64,000 nucleotides of DNA. It comes from Paenibacillus sp. 453mf (GTDB taxonomy: Bacteria > Bacillota > Bacilli > Paenibacillales > Paenibacillaceae). The stretch spans positions 1,354,862-1,418,861 of the forward strand of contig NZ_FPAC01000001.1 of the NCBI RefSeq assembly GCF_900116105.1, read 5' to 3'. Under the pieces are notes generated by a model that made no database searches, was not told the origin of the DNA, and saw nothing but the letters and a program-made list of their open reading frames with translations. Of the stretch, positions 17,704-26,434 are shown piece after piece. The translations under genes and the position numbers were made by a program. Position 1 is the stretch's first letter. The number at the start of each line of letters is the position of its first letter.

Positions 17704-18051
17704 TGAAAATTTCCCCTTCCATTACATAAATTAATAGACTAGAAGAGCGGATGTAGGAATACTCCCCTTCATTTGTCATTCAAGTCTATCTGTAATTTAA
17801 TAGTATGTAATTTCATATAGAAGGGGACTAGCCAAACATACATTTATGTCGTAAAAACGGCGCTTATCTATCAAATTGATGCCATATTTAATAGATAATG
17901 GTTCGTGATATCTGTACATCTGGGGTAACTTACCGTCATATTAGATTGCTTGCGTTGCTTGAGATATCTGTAACCTAGAGCATTTTCCTGAATATGATAA
18001 ATGTTATATGCCTAGATATAACGACTTGTTTCAAGTGAAAGGCGGAGAACA
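17704..18051. promoter_or_regulatory. Divergent intergenic region between cotB-like gene and cotH
   Basis: A 348-nt AT-rich stretch with no gene. It must hold the promoters of both coat genes. On the minus strand CATACTATT (around 17806-17814) resembles the CATAnnnTA -10 element of sigma-K promoters with one mismatch; no convincing partner for cotH was found. Late mother-cell expression is expected from the gene products rather than proved here. Confidence 0.35.
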
Positions 18052-19104
18052 ATGGCACTTCCTATATATCGCATTACCATCCCCGATAAAGAGCATGAGG
18101 AGTTAAAGGCGGATATATGGTCAAACCGCTTTGTCAGTGGTCAGATGAATGTAGATCATAAGCAGTTGCCGATTCGAGTAAGGTATCGGGGAGGACATAC
18201 CAGGGAGTATGAGAAAAAATCATACGAAATTCGTACGAGCAGTAGAACTTATCATTTTAATGCAGAGTTTGACGATCCTTCTTTGATTCGTAATGCCTTA
18301 TCATTTCGTTTTTTTGAATCTATAGGTGTTCCCGCACCTTCATCCCTTCATTGTCATTTATATCTGAATGGTGAATATAAAGGGATATATTTACGGCTCG
18401 AGGGAGTTAAAACTCCCTTTTTTCGAAAGAGGAATTTGTCTGTACAAAGTATCTTTTATGCAATTAATGATAATGCAGGATTTTCGGCGGATTCAGTTTC
18501 GATTCTTCACAGTAGAGGAGAACTTCGAGGATACAGCATGATAAAGGGAACAGATGCGGATAAAACGAGATTAATAACATTTATCCAAAAATTAAACACG
18601 AAGTCCAAAATGGACTTGTTTCGATATATTAACAGCCGAGTCGATGTAAATCTTTACCTGCGCTGGCTTGTTGGTGCAGTGCTTACCGGAAATTATGATG
18701 GTTTTCATCAGAACTATACTTGGTATGAAAATAGGAAATTGAAGAAATATCGAATTATTCCATGGGATTACGAGGGCAGCTGGGGTAGAAATTGTTATGG
18801 AAACAAAGTGGACGTCGATTTGGTCAGAATTAAAGGCTACAACACGTTGACCGGAAAAATATTAGCTTACCGAGTGTTTCGAAATGAGTATAAGAAAATG
18901 CTGAAGAAGCAGCTAGTTCATTCATTTACGAAGAAGCAAATAATGAACCTGGTAAATCCCATTTATCAGCGTATTGAAGATGAAGTTCCATTAGATCCAT
19001 ATTTTAAATGGCCGATAAGCATGTTTTATTCTGAACCTGATACTATACGTAATTATGTAGAAGAACGCAAGGAATATATACTGGAGGAACTAAAGAGTTT
19101 ATGA
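18052..19104 (+). CDS. cotH: Spore coat protein kinase CotH
   Basis: A 350-residue protein highly similar in layout to B. subtilis CotH (362 residues as I recall it), an atypical Fam20-like kinase that phosphorylates serines in the tails of CotB and CotG and directs outer-coat assembly. Visible landmarks are YRGGHTREYEKKSYEI (lysines 55-56, ATP-binding strand), HFNAEFDDPSLIRNALS, YLNGEYKGIYLRLE, LYLRWLVGAVLTGNYDGF and IPWDYEGSWGR, in which Asp239 corresponds to the metal-binding catalytic region. It starts behind AAAGGCGGAG. Its divergent neighbour encodes the likely substrate. Made in the mother cell during sporulation. Confidence 0.92.
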   Translation: MALPIYRITIPDKEHEELKADIWSNRFVSGQMNVDHKQLPIRVRYRGGHTREYEKKSYEIRTSSRTYHFNAEFDDPSLIRNALSFRFFESIGVPAPSSLHCHLYLNGEYKGIYLRLEGVKTPFFRKRNLSVQSIFYAINDNAGFSADSVSILHSRGELRGYSMIKGTDADKTRLITFIQKLNTKSKMDLFRYINSRVDVNLYLRWLVGAVLTGNYDGFHQNYTWYENRKLKKYRIIPWDYEGSWGRNCYGNKVDVDLVRIKGYNTLTGKILAYRVFRNEYKKMLKKQLVHSFTKKQIMNLVNPIYQRIEDEVPLDPYFKWPISMFYSEPDTIRNYVEERKEYILEELKSL

Positions 19105-19686
19105 TATCTGTGCCTTTCCTGTCTTTGATATAAAGGCTCTCGGGCTAACGGATTTGTACCAACCATAACATCGTATAGTGAAGAGGAGAACATCAACAAC
19201 GTCTCCTCCATAATACATAAGCATAGCCCCAGTTTCTGCCTGTGAAATATGATGAGTGAAGCCGAAAAAAACCTCTGATGACAGCGAACCAGCTGAAGGG
19301 CATGAAAAAAACCGTCGGATATGCGCCCAGTTGAGGTAGTTGATTTATCATAGAAATGATGCCAATGAATAAGTCTAAGAATCGTCTGCAAACTCTAAAA
19401 TGAAACCCATCCCACATTCAGTTATATATTTTCAACATATGAAAAATTCAAAATAGAAAGATCGGATTTACCTAGAAACTTCACATTAAATCAGATACTA
19501 CAGCTTTACTTATATCAGATAGTTATTAGAATAAGAGAAGTGTCTCACTTCGGAGGTGGTAGGATCTATTGATTTCGGTGTGAACAATTACGCCTTTTTT
19601 GTAGCAAGAGTATATTATAAAGAATAAGAATAATAATGTTAGACTTATTTAGAATGTGAAAATCTGCTTGAGAAGGAGGCCGGAAG
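19105..19686. other. Long intergenic region with an uncertain hydrophobic frame
   Basis: A 582-nt stretch without a confident gene. The minus strand at 19193-19417 can encode 74 residues with hydrophobic runs (LDLFIGIISM, GAYPTVFFMPFSWFAVI), which could be a decayed membrane protein, but it lacks a good ribosome binding site and ends abruptly. The right part is AT-rich and holds the promoter region of the CBS-domain gene. Confidence 0.3.
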
Positions 19687-20130
19687 ATGAAGGCGCATGA
19701 AATTATGATCAGCCCCGTATATAAAGTGAAGGAAAGTGACAATGTTGAACAGGTCATTCAGAGATTTATCGATCATCGGATCAGTGGTCTTCCGGTAGTG
19801 AATGAACGTAATGAAATTGTTGGTTACATAAGTGATGGAGACATTATGCGTTATATAGGCAAGAAGGATGATATGTTTATATATACATATTCCGTCAATT
19901 TGAATTATGAGGAATATGAAGATCGCGTCAAACAAATTATGAAATTGAATGTGATGTCCATATGTAAGAAGAAAGTGATAACCGTATCCTGGAATGAAGA
20001 TATTGAGATCATAGCGTCGATTCTCGGAAAAAAACAAATCAAGAAGCTGCCAGTTCATCGTAATGGAGTACTTGCAGGTATTATCAGCAGAGGCGATGTA
20101 ATTCGCCATTCCTTTCAATCCCTTTTGTAG
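19687..20130 (+). CDS. Tandem CBS-domain protein
   Basis: A 147-residue cytoplasmic protein made almost entirely of two CBS domains (about residues 7-65 and 78-140). Typical CBS strings are HRISGLPVVNERNEIVGYISDGD and KLPVHRNGVLAGIISRGDV. CBS pairs bind adenosine nucleotides or similar ligands and act as energy or signal sensors; here no enzyme domain is attached, so the partner is unknown. Good GAAGGAGG ribosome binding site. It reads away from the coat cluster and is followed 78 nt later by a TIM-barrel gene. Confidence 0.85.
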   Translation: MKAHEIMISPVYKVKESDNVEQVIQRFIDHRISGLPVVNERNEIVGYISDGDIMRYIGKKDDMFIYTYSVNLNYEEYEDRVKQIMKLNVMSICKKKVITVSWNEDIEIIASILGKKQIKKLPVHRNGVLAGIISRGDVIRHSFQSLL

Positions 20131-20208
20131 TTCTGGGATTTGATGTAGGATAGACATAAGAAATCTCCTTATCTTATACTTATCCAAGCTAGAAAGGGTG
20201 AAGTGAAC

Positions 20209-21030
20209 GTGAAAATAGGGCTGACGAAAGCAGGTATTGGTCCAATTGATGATGTCTTGTTCATACAAAAAGCGGCAGAATATGGCTTTGAAGCCGTTGA
20301 TCTGGATGCCAAGCAGCTCGTTGATAAGAATGGGCTGGAAAGAGCCCAGCAGCTTCTCAAGGATCATGGCATGATCATTGGATCTATAGGTCTCGATGTA
20401 GAATGGCGCGGCACGGATGAACAGTTTAAGCAAGGATTAGAGGGTCTTACCCTATCGGCTGCTTGTGCTGAACAGCTTGGCTGCAAGGCTTGTACTACAT
20501 ATATTTTACCGTCCACAGATGAGAAAGCGGCTTCATTCATGGCTAGAAGCATCTCTCGACTAAGATTATGCGCTGAAGTGCTAGGGGCATACGGCATACG
20601 CCTCGGTCTTGAATTTGTTGGGCCTCATCATTTGAGAACCGCATGGAAGCATCCATTTATTTGGACTGCAGAAGAAACGCTGGAGATGATCGATGCGATG
20701 GGGATGTCCAATGTAGGGCTTCTTGTTGACTTTTACCATTGTCATACGACAGGCTTGACTCCGAATGATCTGCTCCGGCTCAAAGAAAATCAAATCGTTC
20801 ATGTACACATAAACGATGCCTATGATCTCCCGGTAGAACAGCTTCTTGATAATGACCGGGCATATCCAGGGGAAGGTGTCATCGATTTGTCCGGCTATTT
20901 GAACAGCTTGGCACTAATCGGATATCATGGAGTTGTATCCCAAGAAGTTTTGTCTCCGGCACAGCCGGAAGGGACATGGGATGACTTATTAGCTCGCTCC
21001 CAAAGCGGATTTGGAAAGGTGTTCAAGTAA
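20209..21030 (+). CDS. Sugar phosphate isomerase/epimerase-family TIM barrel
   Basis: A 273-residue protein of the xylose-isomerase-like/AP-endonuclease-2 barrel superfamily. Metal and substrate residues of the family are visible: LGLEFVGPHH (Glu), VGLLVDFYHCHTTG (Asp/His), IVHVHINDAYD (His-x-Asp) and SQEVLSP (Glu). GTG at 20209 is the likely start, ten bases after AAAGGGTG; the GTG at 20203 lies too close. Exact substrate cannot be told; such enzymes act on inositols, sugar acids or hydroxypyruvate. Its stop codon touches the Nudix start, so the pair is an operon. Confidence 0.75.
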   Translation: MKIGLTKAGIGPIDDVLFIQKAAEYGFEAVDLDAKQLVDKNGLERAQQLLKDHGMIIGSIGLDVEWRGTDEQFKQGLEGLTLSAACAEQLGCKACTTYILPSTDEKAASFMARSISRLRLCAEVLGAYGIRLGLEFVGPHHLRTAWKHPFIWTAEETLEMIDAMGMSNVGLLVDFYHCHTTGLTPNDLLRLKENQIVHVHINDAYDLPVEQLLDNDRAYPGEGVIDLSGYLNSLALIGYHGVVSQEVLSPAQPEGTWDDLLARSQSGFGKVFK

Positions 21031-21432
21031 ATGACAACTACAATAGATAAGATTGCATGGATTCACTTGCTTAATGGACAAATCTTGGGTGCTCGCAGTA
21101 GAGGCAAGGATACTTATTATTTACCAGGCGGCAAAAGAGAATCAGGTGAGACTGATGAAGAAACGTTAATTCGTGAAATTAGAGAAGAGTTATCTGTCGA
21201 AATACTTAAGGACCGTATTGAATTATACGGTACGTTCGAAGCTCCAGCACATGGCAAATCGGAAGGAATTCAAGTGATGATGACCTGCTACATGGCAGAG
21301 TACGAAGGTGTCTTAAGTCCTGAATCTGAGATCGAGCAGTTAAAATGGTTGAATTATGCAGATCGGAAACAAGTGTCAGCAGTTACACAGCTTATTTTTG
21401 ACCAGCTTCATAAAGAAAATCTGTTGAAATAG
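21031..21432 (+). CDS. Nudix hydrolase
   Basis: A 133-residue hydrolase of nucleoside diphosphates linked to another moiety. The Nudix box is complete: a GGKRESGE start followed by REIREELSVEI, giving the GX5EX7REUXEEXGU pattern with only the last glycine replaced. TAA of the preceding gene abuts the ATG, so translation is coupled. Substrate (oxidised dNTP, ADP-ribose, NDP-sugar) cannot be predicted from sequence alone. A terminator follows within 40 nt. Confidence 0.85.
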   Translation: MTTTIDKIAWIHLLNGQILGARSRGKDTYYLPGGKRESGETDEETLIREIREELSVEILKDRIELYGTFEAPAHGKSEGIQVMMTCYMAEYEGVLSPESEIEQLKWLNYADRKQVSAVTQLIFDQLHKENLLK

Positions 21433-21468
21433 TATTTTAAAGGCCCGTTCGGTAGTTTGAACATTACC

Positions 21469-21502
21469 AAAACCTTCTGGATCAACTATCCAGAAGGTTT
21501 TT
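21469..21502 (+). terminator. Intrinsic terminator
   Basis: AAAACCTTCTGGAT and ATCCAGAAGGTTTT form a perfect 14-bp stem with a five-base loop and T tail, 37 nt after the Nudix gene. It also marks the left border of the decayed island described below. Confidence 0.9.
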
Positions 21503-21532
21503 GCCTCTTGCTTCAAATGAATTCTTTGCGAT

Positions 21533-21634
21533 TTAAATGAGTCCCGTCCACTGCAGGCCATGCCTTATGCCATCCCGATCTGCACTTAATGTCACGTAGG
21601 GAGGCCAACTTTCGCACCGCTTCAAGGTTGTCAT
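21533..21634 (-). pseudogene. 5' stub of a phosphoesterase-like gene (truncated)
   Basis: The ATG overlaps the stop codon of the ABC ATPase gene (ATGA), the normal coupling for a next cistron. Only 33 codons remain: MTTLKRCESWPPYVTLSA then DRDGIRHGLQWTGLI, then a stop. The PYVTLSADRDG start resembles the N-terminal fibronectin-like domain of purple-acid-phosphatase-type metallophosphoesterases, but this match is short and tentative. The gene body is missing; the adjacent sequence runs into the Nudix terminator, so the deletion or insertion end lies here. Confidence 0.45.
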
Positions 21635-22680
21635 GCTCCTTCACCGCCGAAGGATGATAAGTTCAGGCTGACTTGTTCGTTCATGGAGAAGGGCAGCGGG
21701 GAGATAACCTCCCACCGGCCGGCCTCGCTTTGAATGTCATAATGAAACTCTTTTCCCTGGAACTGAACATTCACGATTTTACCGCCGATGCCCGGCTGCA
21801 GGTGCGGTTGCAATTGAAACTGGTCTGGTCTGACAGGATAGATGCCGTTCACTTTGAAGTAGTCGGCAACGTTGATCCCGGACCAAGACACGTTCTCGCT
21901 GCCTTTCGGCATAAATCGGTTCGCTTCCCAGTGACCGGTGACTAAGTTGGATTTCGATACAAATTTCGCTACAAACTCAGTCTGAGGTCTTAAATAGATA
22001 TCTCGCGGCGTACCTGCCTGCTCGATCCGACCATCTTTCATGACGATGATGCGGTCAGCCATGGCTAGGGCCTCGCCTTGATCATGCGTAACATAAACAA
22101 TGGCGGATCGGGTATTGCGATGGACTTGCTGGATTTCCCGCCGCATGTCCATGCGCAGCATGGCATCCAGGCTACTAAGTGGTTCGTCCATTAGCAGTAG
22201 CGACGGCTCAGGTGCGATGGCTCTTGCTATCGCAACCCGTTGTTTTTGTCCCCCAGATAGTTCGTGGGGCATGCGATTCGCCAGATGAGATAATCCAGAA
22301 ATATTTAGTACTTCCTGAATACGGGACTGCTCATTGTTTTTGATATGTGGCGGGGTGGACTTATGCGTTCGGATCGGGAACCGGACATGTTCAGCTACGT
22401 TCATGTGGGGCCAGAGTGCAAAAGATTGGAAGACCATGCCGATCCGACGTTTTTCTGGAGGGAGCAGTGTGCCTGCCCCGGCTACAACGTTGCCGTCCAT
22501 CGATACTTCACCGCTGGTGGGCTGCTCGAATCCAGCCAAAATGCGCAGTAGAGTCGTTTTTCCACAGCCTGATGGCCCAAGGATGGCCACGAATTCTCCA
22601 TCCGCAATCGTTAAATCAATCGTGTGCAGTGCTTGAAAGTTGCCGAAGAATTTGCTTACCTGTTTAATCTGGATGCTCAT
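21631..22680 (-). CDS. ABC importer ATP-binding protein (FbpC/PhnT/PotA-like)
   Basis: A 349-residue ATPase that drives the permease encoded upstream. Walker A GPSGCGKTT, Q-loop, signature LSGGQKQR, Walker B LLLMDEP and switch H (VTHD) are all intact, followed by a C-terminal TOBE domain of about 100 residues (NLVTGHWEANRF onwards). The subfamily serves Fe3+, 2-aminoethylphosphonate, hexose-phosphate, thiamine or polyamine importers. Start and stop codons overlap those of its neighbours by four bases on both sides, showing a compact operon. Confidence 0.92.
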   Translation of the reverse strand: MSIQIKQVSKFFGNFQALHTIDLTIADGEFVAILGPSGCGKTTLLRILAGFEQPTSGEVSMDGNVVAGAGTLLPPEKRRIGMVFQSFALWPHMNVAEHVRFPIRTHKSTPPHIKNNEQSRIQEVLNISGLSHLANRMPHELSGGQKQRVAIARAIAPEPSLLLMDEPLSSLDAMLRMDMRREIQQVHRNTRSAIVYVTHDQGEALAMADRIIVMKDGRIEQAGTPRDIYLRPQTEFVAKFVSKSNLVTGHWEANRFMPKGSENVSWSGINVADYFKVNGIYPVRPDQFQLQPHLQPGIGGKIVNVQFQGKEFHYDIQSEAGRWEVISPLPFSMNEQVSLNLSSFGGEGA

Positions 22681-24431
22681 GATTTCTTCACTCCCTTGTG
22701 TGAGGCCCAGCGCTGAACGAGCAACAGAATGATGCCTCCTGCTGCCATGAGTGCAACGATCAGACTGGACAATGCGGTAGAATACAGGGTGTCCCCTGCT
22801 TGTTCAAAACTGAAGATAGTTACGCCAATGGTCTGAGATCCGGAGGAATACAGCAGGGCGGACACGGTAAGTTCGGTCAGTGCGGTTAAAAAGACCAGCA
22901 TGCCCCCTGTTAACATGCTCGGCAACAGTAATGGCAGCAAAACTGCAATCCATTTACACCAAAACCCAGCACCAGAAATCCGAGCAGCCTCTTCCATTGA
23001 GGAATCCAGCTGCATGAACGACGCAACGCTGGAACGAATTTGCAAAATCAAGAATCTGCAAATATACGCAATAAACAGGATTGACATGGAGCCGTAGATG
23101 CCCGGATTCCAACCGGGGATCGGTTCCATCCAAACTAAGATGATGGAGAGAGCAAAGACGATGCCTGGTAAGGTATAGGGAACTGCAGTAGCAAGTTCAG
23201 CTGTTTTGTTGAAAGCATTTGGCCTGCGAACCCTTATATAAGCGAATCCAGAGCCGATGACCAGGCAGATCAGCATCGTAAGCAGGGACAGCACCAAGCT
23301 GTTTTGGATGGACTGCAATACACGCTCATTTTCAAAAAGGATGTACCGATAATTGTCCAATGTCATGTTGGCACGCGTTAGACCCAAACCATAGGCTCTT
23401 TTCAAAGACATTGAAATCATTGAAGCAAGAGGAACGATGGTGATTAAGAGCAAACCTGTCCAAATGACCCAAGTCAGCGGTTTGCGCATGCGTCCCAAAG
23501 TGTATCTCGGTGTAAGGTCGGGTTGCATCGTATCCGAAGCGTGGCTTTTGCGTAAAAGAACCCATTGTAACAAACTGCCCACCACCGCTGCCGCGCCCAG
23601 TAAAACGGAGAGAGAGGCACCACGGGCAAAGGCGGATGGTCCAAATCCGATAACTTCCTCGTAAATCAGCGTGCTAAGCACCGAAATATTTACTGGCGTG
23701 CCCAGAAACGCCGGAATGCCGAAATTGTCGAGCGAAGCCAGAAAAACCAATAAACCCCCAGCGGTCAAACCAGGAAGGGCAAGCGGAAGCGTAATTTTAC
23801 GAAACACTTCGAACCTGCTGGCTCCACCCGCTCTGGCAGCCCACTCCAGGTCACGCGGGATCTTTCGCAGTACATCCAGCGTGAACATGTAAACCAGTGG
23901 AAAATGATGAATGGCCATGACGAAAATGATGCCGCCCAAGCTGTACATGCTCCACGGGGCCAGGTCTGGGTGGATCCATTGAAGTAAACTGGCAAGCCAG
24001 CCTTGGGATCCAGTAAAAGAAGACCAGGACAATGTCAGTACATAAGAAGGCAAAATGAAGCAAAGCATGATGCCCATATGTAACGCCGATTTATTTTGGA
24101 TATCCGTATAGGCAACGACCCAAGCCAGCGCTATGCCAAGCACAAGTGCGAACAAGGTAGATCCGACTACGATATACAAGGTATTGCGGATGGTCGTCCA
24201 AAAGCGCCCTTGCTGCAAGATTTCGCCGTAATGAGACAGCGTCCAACCATGTTCGCCCTGAAAACTAAGCAAAATTAATTTCAGGATGGGATAGACAAAA
24301 AAGATAAGTATAGCAGCGCCACCAAGCAAAGCGCCCAAGTGACTCCAGCGAAGCTGGCCAAGCAAGGCGGAAAAGGGCTTACGCCCTTTTCCGCCTTGCC
24401 ACAAGATGGTGCTCGTCTTCGATTTTTCCAT
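22677..24431 (-). CDS. Fused two-domain ABC permease (FbpB/ThiP/AfuB-like)
   Basis: A 584-residue membrane protein with about 12 helices and two permease domains in one chain, each with its EAA loop (LEWAARAGGASRFEVFRKI and MEEAARISGAGFWCKWI). ATG at 24431 is preferred to the upstream TTG at 24446 because TTGGAG lies nine bases before it. Fused permeases of this kind pair with family-1-type binding proteins for ferric ion, thiamine, phosphonates or hexose phosphates. The gene is intact and stop/start-coupled to the ATPase gene. Confidence 0.9.
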   Translation of the reverse strand: MEKSKTSTILWQGGKGRKPFSALLGQLRWSHLGALLGGAAILIFFVYPILKLILLSFQGEHGWTLSHYGEILQQGRFWTTIRNTLYIVVGSTLFALVLGIALAWVVAYTDIQNKSALHMGIMLCFILPSYVLTLSWSSFTGSQGWLASLLQWIHPDLAPWSMYSLGGIIFVMAIHHFPLVYMFTLDVLRKIPRDLEWAARAGGASRFEVFRKITLPLALPGLTAGGLLVFLASLDNFGIPAFLGTPVNISVLSTLIYEEVIGFGPSAFARGASLSVLLGAAAVVGSLLQWVLLRKSHASDTMQPDLTPRYTLGRMRKPLTWVIWTGLLLITIVPLASMISMSLKRAYGLGLTRANMTLDNYRYILFENERVLQSIQNSLVLSLLTMLICLVIGSGFAYIRVRRPNAFNKTAELATAVPYTLPGIVFALSIILVWMEPIPGWNPGIYGSMSILFIAYICRFLILQIRSSVASFMQLDSSMEEAARISGAGFWCKWIAVLLPLLLPSMLTGGMLVFLTALTELTVSALLYSSGSQTIGVTIFSFEQAGDTLYSTALSSLIVALMAAGGIILLLVQRWASHKGVKKS

Positions 24432-24449
24432 ATCTAACCGCTCCAATCA

Positions 24450-25490
24450 TTACTCACCGAATACTTGAATGAATTGTTGCTTGTCCGCTTCACGATCAGC
24501 GGCAAGTTTAACCGGGTCACCGGACAAAATCTTCATTTCGGAGACGCTCTTGAGTCCTTCAGGCGGGGCGATACCTTCCCGGATCGGGGAATAACCGATC
24601 TCTGCCGACAATTGTTGTCCTTCTTCAGATAAGATAAAATCAACGAAGGCTTCTGCAGCTGGCACATTGGCCGCATCTTTCATGATCCCAACCGGCTCGG
24701 TTATGATCGGCACGCCTTCTTCTGGATAGGTCAATTCAACCGGGGAGCCTTTGGCCTTTTCACGTGCGACGAGATAATCCACAACAACACCGTATGATTT
24801 TTCGCCGCTGGCTACAGCTTTCATGACAGCGCCGTTTCCTTTGATAACGGATATACCATTATTCTTAGTTTGCTGAAGAAAATCCCAACCGAATCCATCT
24901 GTGCGGCTGAATACGCCAATGTTGTACGCTGCTGCTCCAGAATAGAGCGGGCTTGGCATAATCGATGCGTCTTTGCTGTCTGCCGCAGTCAGTACATTCC
25001 ACGACGTCGGTGGGGAGGCCACTTTTTGCGTATTGGTCGCTAGTACGGTAGCCATGACCTTGGTTCCCGCATACATGCCATCAGGATCGACAAGATCGGC
25101 AGGGATTTCGCTTAGTTCAGGAGATTTATACGAAAGTAGAAGGTCTTCTTGCTTCAGGTTTTCAAAGGTTACCGCGTCGGCGAGCAGTAAGACGTCAGCT
25201 TGTGTTTTGCCAGCCTGGCGTTCGGCCTGGATTTTGGCGGTGACTTCTTCTGTCCCGGAGCGGAAGACGCTGACCTCTACGTCCGGATATTTATCGTTAA
25301 AAGCGGAGATCAGCTTCGTAGCATCCTCTTCAGGCTGAGAGGTATAGAAAGACAACTTCCCCGATATTGCATTTGCTTCGGCGTTAACGTTGTTCATTTC
25401 TGAAGTGCCTTGTCCTTGTGTAGAGCAACCGCTAAATACGACCATACCTGCCAGAACGGGCAGAAGTAATGACTTTTTGAATGGAATCAC
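24450..25490 (-). CDS. Substrate-binding lipoprotein of the FbpA/AfuA/PhnS type
   Basis: A 346-residue lipoprotein with lipobox VFSGC (Cys22), starting with GTG behind AAAGGAGA. The mature part begins KLSFYTSQPEEDATKLISAF, the normal first strand of ferric/phosphonate/hexose-phosphate binding proteins. The classical iron-binding Tyr-Tyr pair is not obvious, so I lean towards an organophosphate rather than iron. Neighbouring phosphatase-like genes and a SorC regulator support that, but the ligand is an inference. The gene itself shows no damage. Confidence 0.88.
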   Translation of the reverse strand: MIPFKKSLLLPVLAGMVVFSGCSTQGQGTSEMNNVNAEANAISGKLSFYTSQPEEDATKLISAFNDKYPDVEVSVFRSGTEEVTAKIQAERQAGKTQADVLLLADAVTFENLKQEDLLLSYKSPELSEIPADLVDPDGMYAGTKVMATVLATNTQKVASPPTSWNVLTAADSKDASIMPSPLYSGAAAYNIGVFSRTDGFGWDFLQQTKNNGISVIKGNGAVMKAVASGEKSYGVVVDYLVAREKAKGSPVELTYPEEGVPIITEPVGIMKDAANVPAAEAFVDFILSEEGQQLSAEIGYSPIREGIAPPEGLKSVSEMKILSGDPVKLAADREADKQQFIQVFGE

Positions 25491-26434
25491 GAAAGTTCTC
25501 TCCTTTATTAGCCACTTGTGGCGTCGTCTTATATTTCGATAAATTTATTCTGCAACCAATGTTATGGAATGGATATTTAAGCAGATAATTGCGGATCGCC
25601 ATGGCGACGCCGTCTTGTTCATTTGTTCCTGTAATGACGTCTGCGCTCGCTTTGACATGAGGCTCAGCATTGCCCATTGCAATACCCAACCCGGCCCATT
25701 GAAGCATGTCCAGATCATTGTCGTAATCTCCTGCGGCGGCTACCTCTTGTCGATCGATGCCTTGCTCGCGGCACAGACGCTCAAGCGCACCGCACTTGCT
25801 GATACCGACCGCGTTCACGTCAAATCTCAAGCTTTCTGTTTTGGTACATTGGTACATAGCCGACGCTTTAAGTTGGTTATATATTCGATCGCGGGCGGCA
25901 AGGTCTGTGCAAATGACGGCCGCTTTGTAGATCATGCCAGGCATGCTGTTTACGAACGATTTGAAATCGGAACCGACTTCGACCAACCGGATCAGTTCGG
26001 TTTGTTCTTTGTAATGATCTTCCGTCCATGGCAGTTCTGGTCGCACGACAACATTATTCAATGCCCAGTTCCGATTCGTATCGTTGATTTGCCGTACATA
26101 TAGGACATTGTAGCCGTAGAAATGAACGTAGGCGCTTTCTTCCTCAATTACATTCAGGTATGTATAAAAGGGATGCTGTATTCAGGGGGAATCCTTCAAT
26201 CATTTGGCCGGTCTCTGCATCAACGGTTACCGCACCATTCAATGCCACTAAGGGAAAATTCAATGGTATTTCCCTCGCATGTAGCCATACCGAAGCGGGA
26301 AACCGCCCGGAAGCGATAGTGACAGCTACTTCATCCGCCATTAATTGCTGGATGGAGTTTCGCGTTTCCGGCGTAATGATTTTGTTCGGATTCAACATGG
26401 TCCCATCCAAATCAAGAGCAAGCAATCTATGCAA
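25432..26434 (-). pseudogene. HAD phosphatase (Cof type), frameshifted
   Basis: Two minus-strand frames together make one Cof-type HAD phosphatase. The first (26434 to about 26165) starts LLALDLDGTMLNP with the catalytic Asp-x-Asp and runs to NTASLLY; the second resumes YLNVIEEESAYVHFYGYNVLYV in the next frame and carries motif IV (GDYDNDLDML). The switch fits one extra base, for example in the TTTT run near 26174. The 3' end also reads through about 20 codons into the binding-protein gene. The start would be TTG at 26434. Either a true inactivation or a sequencing error; neighbouring damage favours the former. Confidence 0.8.

Noticed and set aside
19193..19417. Hydrophobic 74-residue minus-strand frame
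   Set aside because: No ribosome binding site, no family match and abrupt end; mentioned in the intergenic entry but not called as a gene.
21631..25490. Ferric iron uptake system
   Set aside because: The protein classes allow it, but the phosphatase-type neighbours, the SorC regulator and lack of an obvious iron-binding Tyr pair favour an organophosphate; kept as an open alternative only.
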